64,000 bases of DNA from Polaribacter filamentus (GTDB lineage: Bacteria; Bacteroidota; Bacteroidia; Flavobacteriales; Flavobacteriaceae): the NCBI RefSeq assembly GCF_002943715.1, contig NZ_MQUA01000013.1:2039001-2103000 (forward strand), read 5' to 3'. Every line of letters begins with the position of its first letter. Positions within the stretch are counted from its first letter, which is position 1. Positions 57,700 through 64,000 of the stretch are shown here, one piece after another. A program made the translations under genes and the position numbers. A model generated the notes under the pieces. The model had not been told where the DNA came from. It searched no databases and saw only the letters and a program-made list of their open reading frames with translations.

Positions 57700-57769
57700 T
57701 TGAGTTATTAATTTAACTACTATATAATCTGTTTGTGGTATAGCGGTTTATTGTTTACCATCTTGATGA

Positions 57770-58606
57770 TTAGATTATTGAATATGACTCTTTAGATTGT
57801 AAGCGATTAATTCTGTAACAAAACTCATCAAAATATTTTTGAATATGCTTTTTACTAACATGTGTTGGCATTGTTCTTAACCATGATTTTGTTTGATGAA
57901 TTATAATATGTAACGTTTTAAAACTCTTCCCTTTGTTACTTTTAACTTGAGTAATATCGTACACTTTTTTTAATGGTTCATAACCTCTCCATTTATCCGT
58001 AAATATTTTTGCAGTTGTATTAATATGCTCTTCAAAAATTGGTGTTAAAGATTTACAAGAGTAGTCATCTATTGATTTTATATAGACTCGCTTAACTCTT
58101 TGTTTATATGTTAACTCAACTGCTATAAATGCTTTTTTCTTTTTAGAGTCATAACTTCTACCTTGCTTACCTTCTTCTTTTCCTCCAACGGTAAACTCAT
58201 CTACATGTACTAGTTCTGATAAAGGATATTTCTGACTGATTTCCAACGCTGTTCGTACTTTTTGCATATAAAACCAAGAGGTTGTTTGACTTATTCCATA
58301 GCGCTTTCCTACTTGAACACTTGATAAGCTTTTACTACTTGTACTCATTTCAAAAACAATACAAAATGCTTTTTGTAAGCCAAACTTAACATTATAAAAT
58401 AAGGTGTTTGCCGTGGAACCTTCCACATATTGACAGCCATAACAATGGTATTTGTAATCTTGCTTTAGACAACCCTTTTCGCTGACACATTTCATGCACT
58501 TAAAACCATCTTGCCATTTTATTTTTGCCAAATAAGCTTTACATGCATCATCGTCTGGCAATTCTTTTACAAAGTTTAGTATGTTTTGTCCTTTAAATTC
58601 TTTCAT
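57770..58606 (-). CDS. IS1595-family (ISXO2-like) transposase, copy 2
   Basis: This 278-residue transposase is nearly identical to that at 27379-28215, with four differences, all in the zinc-ribbon half: Ala/Val in AYLAKIKW, Met/Val in FKCMKC, Tyr/His in CQYVEG and Tyr/His in LFYNVKFG. The Zn-binding CMKC and CYGC pairs and the DDE motifs HVDEFTVGG and FTDKWRGYE are kept. The gene is intact, but the right end of its element is separated by the IS5-like insertion, so mobility is doubtful. Confidence 0.92.
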   Translation of the reverse strand: MKEFKGQNILNFVKELPDDDACKAYLAKIKWQDGFKCMKCVSEKGCLKQDYKYHCYGCQYVEGSTANTLFYNVKFGLQKAFCIVFEMSTSSKSLSSVQVGKRYGISQTTSWFYMQKVRTALEISQKYPLSELVHVDEFTVGGKEEGKQGRSYDSKKKKAFIAVELTYKQRVKRVYIKSIDDYSCKSLTPIFEEHINTTAKIFTDKWRGYEPLKKVYDITQVKSNKGKSFKTLHIIIHQTKSWLRTMPTHVSKKHIQKYFDEFCYRINRLQSKESYSII

Positions 58607-58638
58607 AGTACTATATTTACCAGAACAAGGTACATAAT

Positions 58639-59919
58639 TTAAGACCGTTGCAAAAAGCGAACTTAATTATTTTTACTTTTTAGAGTTCCCTTTTTTTTAG
58701 CTAAAACATCGATTATGCTATTTTTTTTCTATTTTAAGTGAGTAAATGCCTTTTTTAGGCTTCATTTTTCCTTAATTTTTACAATTAGACGCAAATATCC
58801 CTGGACTTCGATATAAATTGTAGCATATTGCCTCCATCAAATTTTGTGTATGCATTTTTTTCATCCCTCTATATCTTGCAATTCCACCTTTAAACCATAA
58901 TTTTATTCCTCCAAAAGTACGTTCTACTTTAAACCTTGTTTTTCCTATTAATTTATTGAATCTAGTTTCCCATTTTGTTAACGGTTTATTTTTTACCGCC
59001 TTTTTAAGGATATGATTCTTTAAATTACGCTTCTTTAAAATCGCAACATTTTTCTTTGATTGGTACCCTTTATCAGCCTTTAGAGGGATGCCTTTTGGTA
59101 ATGCTACATTTACAGTTTCTAGAACTTCCTCCAAATTTGCAATCTCATTTTTGCTGGCAGTTGTGGTTAGTACTCCTAGAACAAGTCCTTCGTTATCCGT
59201 TACATGATGCTTTTTAAACCCAAAATGGTACTTTCCTCTTTTCTTTAACCAAGTACCCTCTTTATCGACACTATCTGGATATTCTTTGTGTACTTCTACT
59301 TGGTCTGCACAGCGGTCTTCGGTTACCTTAAAATTTGTTTTTCCTTTTGGTCTAAGTGGCGTATCTATTACACTAGCGTCTATTATTAAACCTGTTTTTA
59401 CAATGATATTATGTGCTTCTAGCTGTTTGTTTATGGAGGTAAATAATTTTTCGAAGGTTTGTGTTTTGGTTAATGCGGTTCTAAACCTACTTAAAGTACT
59501 ATGATCTGGAGCAACCTGTTCAATGGTCATCCCACAAAAATAACTAAAGGAAAGACTGTCATTTATTCGGTCTTCAACTTCATAATCGCTTAAACCATAC
59601 CAACTTTGTAAAAGACACATTTTAAAAAGTAATGTCCCATCATAAGAAGGCTTGCCAGTGGCACTTTTTCCTTTTAAATAATCATTATTTATTAGGATAG
59701 AGATCGTATCCCAATCGATAAGGGTGTTTATTTGGGTGAAAAATGTCTTTTTAATTTTTCTTGCTCGTAAATCGCAAATGCTATCGGCTAAAGTTGGTTG
59801 TTTTTGTATTTTCATACACTAAATTTACAACTTAATATACTTACAATCAAATATTTAACATAAATAATTACGTGTTATTTTTGTGCTTTTTATTAGGTAC
59901 TTCCTTGCAACGGTCTTAA
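58639..59919 (-). mobile_element. IS5-family insertion sequence inside IS1595 copy 2
   Basis: The ends are TTAAGACCGTTGCAA (58639-58653) and TTGCAACGGTCTTAA (59905-59919), a perfect inverted repeat of 15 bp. The outer TTAA is palindromic, so it could belong to the repeat or be a target duplication; I cannot separate these. The element is about 1281 bp and encodes one intact transposase. It is the innermost and therefore the latest of the three nested insertions. Confidence 0.92.
58772..59815 (-). CDS. IS5-family transposase
   Basis: This 347-residue transposase has an N-terminal DUF772-like region (LLFKMCLLQSWYGLSDYEVE, then DHSTLSRFR) and a DDE_Tnp_1 catalytic domain. LIIDASVIDTPLRPKG and LKADKGYQSKKN hold the two catalytic Asp residues, and FKVERTFGGIKLWF holds the Glu. 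It appears intact and terminates close to the left inverted repeat. Its insertion into IS1595 copy 2 makes it the most recently arrived element here. Confidence 0.92.
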   Translation of the reverse strand: MKIQKQPTLADSICDLRARKIKKTFFTQINTLIDWDTISILINNDYLKGKSATGKPSYDGTLLFKMCLLQSWYGLSDYEVEDRINDSLSFSYFCGMTIEQVAPDHSTLSRFRTALTKTQTFEKLFTSINKQLEAHNIIVKTGLIIDASVIDTPLRPKGKTNFKVTEDRCADQVEVHKEYPDSVDKEGTWLKKRGKYHFGFKKHHVTDNEGLVLGVLTTTASKNEIANLEEVLETVNVALPKGIPLKADKGYQSKKNVAILKKRNLKNHILKKAVKNKPLTKWETRFNKLIGKTRFKVERTFGGIKLWFKGGIARYRGMKKMHTQNLMEAICYNLYRSPGIFASNCKN

Positions 59920-59937
59920 GTTATATTAATAACTCAA

Positions 59938-61037
59938 TAAGTTTAATTTAATAAAAGCAACCAAGTTTGATAGATACCAGTCAAATTTAAACTGAGCTTT
60001 TACTGCCTTATGAATCAATATTGTTATTAAAGCCGTCCAAATTTGAATCATTACTGCATTTTCAGATGTTCCGATAAATGATTTGATATGAAGCAATTGA
60101 TTAATATCTCTAAAAAATATTTCAACCTGCCATCTACTTTTGTATAATTCACTGATTGTATTTGGTGACCATTTAAATTGATTGGTTATTAATTCAATAA
60201 TTTGTTCGTTTTCTTGATCCCAAACAGATACTCTTCTTAATTTATTTGGAAATTTAGTTTTGGATGCTTGATCTTTTAATTCTATTATTTCATCTTTCAT
60301 TATGTGTTGATGCAAGTTCTCTGGCAGTCCTTTTTCTTGGATTGTAACATATTGTAAGTTCTCTTTGTGTCGAATTACGAAAAAGACACCTTTGCTGTCC
60401 CAAACATTTAAAAGTGAAAAATCATTGTAAAAACAATCTGCAACGATAACGCTACCTTTTAACAACGTTACATCATAAGCCCCCTTATTATCAGCTGTCT
60501 TACCATTGGTACTGTTTACATAAGCAGGTAGATTACCGTCAAAATCGAGGAGTGTATGCATTTAACCCCTCCTTTTGAAGTTTTATATCTTGCCCAATCA
60601 AAGATGCTTAAACACAAATTAATTGCGGTAGAATCCAACAAGAATATTTTTAATTTACTTTTGAATTTTACCTGCTTAAATTTAGGATGCTGTCCTAAAC
60701 TTTGAAGTAACTGAAAATAGTATTCTTTGAACAGGTTGCAATCTCTATTTTTATTCTGGTAACTGATTGATGATTTTGAAGGTGCTTTATTAACTCCCAA
60801 GTGATTTAAATTTCCAGTGGCAGAACGAAGTCCATTACTTATATCTCGAACAGATTGACTTTTGGCAAATTGACAAAATAACATCGAAACTAAATGATTC
60901 CAACTGTTGTAACCTTTACAATGCTTATCTGTTTGTTTATGCTTCACTAATTTATTGAATTTACAACGGTCTAATTTTGATATTACTTGGGAAAACCGAG
61001 CTATATTTGACATAAGAGAGCGTTTTTTGTTGTGCAA
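59938..61037 (-). pseudogene. N-terminal part of the IS4-family transposase, frameshifted and truncated
   Basis: Two frames cover the protein. The upstream one (61037-60516) has LKIFLLDSTAINLCLSIFDW with the first catalytic Asp. The downstream one (60561-59926) has LKGSVIVADCFYNDFSLL with the second Asp and YKSRWQVEIFFRD with the Glu. They join near GGVK / MHTLLDFDG around 60556-60561, where one extra A would restore the frame. The downstream frame stops inside IS1595 copy 2, and the true C-terminus lies at 57599-57699. A functional programmed frameshift is unlikely because the gene is also split. Confidence 0.87.
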
Positions 61038-61150
61038 CTCAAAGATAATTTGAGATACAGGATTCTCTCTCTTAATTTTAACTTTTTTATTAAACGTTTA
61101 GCACGCTATTGATTTCCTACAAACTTAGCATCAAACAAACTTATAATCAA

Positions 61151-62132
61151 ACCCGTTGTGCATTTAAACAATATTGACTTTTAAATTGTTTATATTCCTA
61201 TTAAAGACAAATTTGTTAATGTATTGAATGATAGTTAATGCTGTTAATTTTGAGAGAATCCTTGTCTTAAAACCTTCAAAAGTTTTCGCATAATTATTCC
61301 GTATTTTAAACTGGTCACAAAGTTGAGAAAACAAGGTCTCAATTCGTTTTCTTTTCTTCCTAAAAATATACGTTTGTTTTTTGTAATTCTGTTGATTTTT
61401 ACGCATTGGAACTTCTAATTTAATTTGTTTACTCTCAAATAAATCTAACTGATAGTCAGCACTTAGGTATCCTTTGTCCCCTAAAACCACACAGTTATTA
61501 AACTGATTTTTAATGTCTTTTAAATAATGAATATCATGTACAGAAGCTTTGCTAATATCAAAACTTTTAAACACGCCATCAATAGAACAAACAGCATGTA
61601 TTTTATAGCCATAATAATGCATGTTTTGACTAGCACAATAACCTCTATTTGGGGCTGAATAAAAGTACTCCTTACAAACTTTACTTCTCCCGCTTCTTGA
61701 GAGTTTTACAATCTCCAAAGGCATACTATCTACTACATAATAGTTTTCAAACTCCGTGAATTTATTGGAGAGTTGAGTTCTTATAAATTCAATGGCAAAA
61801 AATAATTTTCGCTTCCGTTTATTGTAAACTGATCGCTCTATTTTAGCAAACAAATATTCTGGAATATCCCGAAACAACTGACACTCAATGTCTATACCCA
61901 TATATTCTGCTGCTAAATTCATAGCGATTAATTCAATGTCTTTTAGTTTTGGTTTCCTGTTTTGACGTAAAAATTGTTCCTTTTCTGTAATTGTGGCTAA
62001 GACTTCTAAAATTTTATTGTAATTTGCTCTAAAGTTATTCATCGTATTTAATCGATTGATTGTCAATTAAATATACGACTTTTAATAGTCAAATGAATAA
62101 CTTTTTTTAACTATTTATAATGCACAACGGGT
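61151..62132 (-). mobile_element. IS982-family insertion sequence, complete
   Basis: The element starts with ACCCGTTGTGCAT (61151) and ends with ATGCACAACGGGT (62132), perfect 13-bp inverted repeats with the ACCC end typical of the family. It is 982 bp long. A 6-bp direct repeat AATCAA flanks it (61145-61150 and 62133-62138). It lies in the small gap left between the IS4 element and the plus-strand kelch gene. Confidence 0.94.
61164..62066 (-). CDS. IS982-family transposase
   Basis: This transposase is up to 300 residues; the in-frame ATG at 62042 (MNNFRANYNK) is the likelier start. Its DDE-type motifs are YYVVDSMPLEIVK (first Asp), CVVLGDKGYLSADYQ (second Asp) and RKRIETLFSQLCDQF (Glu). CASQNMHYYGYKIHAVCS, typical of IS982, lies between. 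The frame is open and the element's ends and target duplication are intact, so it may still be mobile. Confidence 0.93.
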   Translation of the reverse strand: MTINRLNTMNNFRANYNKILEVLATITEKEQFLRQNRKPKLKDIELIAMNLAAEYMGIDIECQLFRDIPEYLFAKIERSVYNKRKRKLFFAIEFIRTQLSNKFTEFENYYVVDSMPLEIVKLSRSGRSKVCKEYFYSAPNRGYCASQNMHYYGYKIHAVCSIDGVFKSFDISKASVHDIHYLKDIKNQFNNCVVLGDKGYLSADYQLDLFESKQIKLEVPMRKNQQNYKKQTYIFRKKRKRIETLFSQLCDQFKIRNNYAKTFEGFKTRILSKLTALTIIQYINKFVFNRNINNLKVNIV

Positions 62133-62235
62133 AATCAAATTTGATTTAATCATGATTTTTAAAGCACCTTATTGCTTTAAGAATAAAATATAATTATATT
62201 GCAGCCAATTAATATGAAAAAATTAAGACACTAAC

Positions 62236-64000
62236 ATGAGAAGAATGAGAAAACCGCTATTATTGCTGATTTTTACATTAGCTCAAATTGCATTTGGTCA
62301 AGATTCCTTAGATGAAGGACTGTTTTTTTATGCTTCTGAAGTAAATCAAGATCAAAGAACCTCTTTAAACCTTAATCCAACAGAATCTTTTCATTTTAGA
62401 GAAAAGTTTAGCTTAGAATTTGAGGTGAATTTTCGTACTCCAGTTGTTAGGCCGTATGGAAATATCTTCAAAATTATTTGTAATGACCATGTAAATATAG
62501 ATATGGTTGCCAATTTGAGCAGTGAAGAAGACAACTTCTGGCTATCCATAAAAGATAAGATTTTGTTTAAATATAAATGGTCTGACCTACATAAAGGTGA
62601 CTATAATAAATGGATGAAATTCAATCTTGAAATTGATATAGAAAATTCTCAGTTAGCCATGACCATTAATGGTGATAAGATTATTAAAAGTTCTGAGAAT
62701 ATAGAAGATTTAAAAGACTTTAAAATAATATTCGGGAAAAGCCTTTATAAAAACTTTTCAACCACTGATGTTTGCCCGATGAGTGTTAAGAACATTAAAA
62801 TAATTAATAAAAATGGCAATCCTATTCGAGATTGGGCATTAGGAAGACATACAACTAATAATAAAGTATATGATAAACTCAATGATGATGAAGCGATTGC
62901 AAAAAACCCAAAATGGCTCATAGACCAACATGTATTTTGGAAAAAAAACAAAACATTTACTTTTCAAAACCTTCTTGGTAGCACCAAAGATAAATACAAT
63001 AACCGTGTTTTCTTTATTGATGCTAAAGGCGTTCATGTTTACTCCTATGAAACCGATACCCTTGAAAGTTATAACTACCAAGGAAACCCTTTAAAATGTC
63101 AGTCAAATAGTTTCATGTATAACCACTATACCAATGAGCTTATAACTTATTCCATTGACGAATCAACTTATAACGTATTTAATTTCGATAAGTTTAAATG
63201 GTTAAATCCAGACAAAGCGTGTATTGAGACCGCATATACGGGGCACAACAAAATAATTTCACCAAAGGACAGCACATTAATAACTTATGGCGGCTATGGC
63301 TATTATAAATACAAATCTTCTCTTAAAAGATTTAAACCCGAATCTAAAGATGTTATTAACACTGAACTAAACAATGAAATCCCCTCAAGATACTTAAGTT
63401 CAATGGGAGTTTTAAATCCAGATACCTTTTTAATATTTGGTGGTTACGGAAGCTCTACAGGTAAACAAGGGTTAAACAGTCAATTTTATTATGACCTCTA
63501 CACTGTGGGATTTGAAGATTCAAAAGTCAAAAAACTTTGGGAAACAGATAATGTACCTACAAGACCGTTTGTTCCTGTTAAATCTATGGTTATAAACAAT
63601 AATTCTGATACATTCTACACACTTATATATAACAATACTATTTATAATACAAGCTTAAAACTTGCTCGTTTCGGAATTGCTAGTCCTGAAATAACTATAT
63701 TCAATGACTCAATCCCGTATGAATTTATTGATATCAAATCTGATGCCGATTTCTTTTTAAACTCAGGTAAAACAAAATTGTATACGCTAACATCCAAAGA
63801 CAATAAAGCTAATTTATACTCATTAGCCTACCCGCCTCTATCATCACTTGATTTATATCAAAATGAAATTGCACCACCAAGTAATTTATTGAAGTACTTC
63901 GTCTTCGGTTTTATCGCTTTCATTTTATCTGTTATTTTAGTGATAATCGTTAAAAAGATTAAAAAATCAAATAAACCAGTAACAAAAACGGTTCCTATAA
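62236..64000 (+). CDS. Partial kelch/ConA-like membrane protein, possible PUL sensor
   Basis: This plus-strand gene runs off the right edge, leaving 588 complete codons. A signal peptide (MRRMRKPLLLLIF to FGQ) is followed by a concanavalin-like sandwich (about 45-195: FSLEFEVNFRTPV). Kelch-like repeats come next, with TYGGYGYYKYKSS near 350 and IFGGYGSSTGKQG near 400. One transmembrane helix lies at about 553-577 (YFVFGFIAFILSVILVIIV), then a basic stretch KKIKKS pointing into the cytoplasm. This layout, with large extracytoplasmic beta domains, one helix and a cytoplasmic tail out of view, fits a membrane sensor. Without its C-terminus I cannot say whether it carries a DNA-binding or kinase domain. 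It points away from SusC1, and before the IS insertions the two starts were only about 310 bp apart, as expected for a PUL regulator. Confidence 0.7.
   Translation, partial: MRRMRKPLLLLIFTLAQIAFGQDSLDEGLFFYASEVNQDQRTSLNLNPTESFHFREKFSLEFEVNFRTPVVRPYGNIFKIICNDHVNIDMVANLSSEEDNFWLSIKDKILFKYKWSDLHKGDYNKWMKFNLEIDIENSQLAMTINGDKIIKSSENIEDLKDFKIIFGKSLYKNFSTTDVCPMSVKNIKIINKNGNPIRDWALGRHTTNNKVYDKLNDDEAIAKNPKWLIDQHVFWKKNKTFTFQNLLGSTKDKYNNRVFFIDAKGVHVYSYETDTLESYNYQGNPLKCQSNSFMYNHYTNELITYSIDESTYNVFNFDKFKWLNPDKACIETAYTGHNKIISPKDSTLITYGGYGYYKYKSSLKRFKPESKDVINTELNNEIPSRYLSSMGVLNPDTFLIFGGYGSSTGKQGLNSQFYYDLYTVGFEDSKVKKLWETDNVPTRPFVPVKSMVINNNSDTFYTLIYNNTIYNTSLKLARFGIASPEITIFNDSIPYEFIDIKSDADFFLNSGKTKLYTLTSKDNKANLYSLAYPPLSSLDLYQNEIAPPSNLLKYFVFGFIAFILSVILVIIVKKIKKSNKPVTKTVPI

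Larger units (their letters stand above)
57700..59937 (-). mobile_element. IS1595-family insertion sequence, copy 2, carrying an IS5-family insertion
   Basis: The element is bounded by TTGAGTTATTAA and TTAATAACTCAA and flanked by a perfect 8-bp duplication TAAGTTTA (57692-57699 and 59938-59945). That length is typical of IS1595. Without the IS5-family insertion it measures about 957 bp, matching copy 1 (956 bp). The IS5-like element sits beyond the transposase gene, in the right terminal region. Confidence 0.93.
57522..61111 (-). mobile_element. IS4-family insertion sequence, interrupted by IS1595 copy 2
   Basis: The ends are the inverted repeat CAATAGCGTCCTAAA (57522-57536) and its partner, which reads CAATAGCGTGCTAAA on the minus strand from 61111. 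The flanking 9-bp sequences, ATTTCTTAC on the left and ATTTCCTAC on the right, are a target-site duplication with one mismatch. Removing the inner insertion and its 8-bp duplication leaves 1344 bp, normal for an IS4-family element. Its transposase is both split by IS1595 and frameshifted, so the element is dead. Confidence 0.88.

Noticed and set aside
60516..60561. Programmed frameshift in the IS4-family transposase
   Set aside because: IS4-family elements normally use one frame, there is no clear slippery heptamer, and this copy is already split by IS1595.
1..64000. CRISPR arrays, tRNA, rRNA, prophage or integrase/attachment sites
   Set aside because: I looked for short regular repeats, cloverleaf-like and conserved RNA sequence and phage genes and saw none; the only regular repeat is the 1.47-kb duplication.

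Overview
The window is AT-rich DNA from a Bacteroidota, most likely a marine member of the Flavobacteriaceae. The signs are two tandem SusC/SusD pairs, many Sec and lipoprotein signal peptides, type IX secretion (T9SS) C-terminal sorting domains, promoter-like TAnnTTTG motifs and a large set of sulfatases. I cannot name a species. Almost the whole window is one very large polysaccharide utilization locus (PUL), invaded at its right end by insertion sequences.

Layout. 1-14.9 kb (minus strand): a partial TIM-barrel glycosidase-like lipoprotein, a GH36/raffinose-synthase-like protein, an endonuclease/exonuclease/phosphatase-fold enzyme, two sulfatases, a GH2 enzyme, a sulfatase remnant, a GH71/99-like enzyme and a GH92 alpha-mannosidase. 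15.6-22.4 kb (plus strand): a perfect 1.47-kb tandem duplication carrying two identical T9SS cargo genes, then a membrane protein overlapping a 962-residue T9SS purple-acid-phosphatase-like protein that contains two copies of the same cargo domain. A strong hairpin terminator separates this block from the next. 22.6-27.2 kb (minus): two sulfatases and a GH71/99-like gene broken by an amber codon. 27.3-28.3 kb: IS1595-family copy 1. 28.4-57.3 kb (minus): the core PUL. Read in transcription order it runs SusC1, SusD1, SusC2, SusD2, a SusE/F-like protein, GH71/99-like, GH92, alkaline phosphatase, metallophosphoesterase, GH92, sulfatase, GH71/99-like, three sulfatases (the first frameshifted) and an exported Gfo/Idh/MocA oxidoreductase. 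57.5-62.1 kb: an IS4-family element interrupted by IS1595 copy 2, itself interrupted by an IS5-family element, followed by a 982-bp IS982-family element. 62.2 kb to the end (plus): a partial kelch/ConA-like membrane protein, possibly the PUL sensor.

How it may work together. Eight Cys-type sulfatases (seven intact), three GH92 exo-alpha-mannosidases, four GH71/99-like proteins with a GH99-like E-x-x-E motif (three intact), plus GH2 and GH36-type enzymes, point to a sulfated, alpha-mannose-rich and branched glycan. SusCD complexes would bind and import oligosaccharides, while surface lipoproteins and periplasmic enzymes desulfate and trim them. Four unrelated phosphoesterase-fold proteins raise the possibility that the substrate also carries phosphate. 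The substrate is inferred from enzyme content only.

Integrity. One sulfatase, one GH71/99-like gene and the SusE/F-like gene are interrupted, and one sulfatase is reduced to its C-terminal tail. The frameshifts lie in A runs or a TA repeat, so sequencing error and slipped-strand mutation must be separated from genuine decay. No tRNA, rRNA or CRISPR array was seen.
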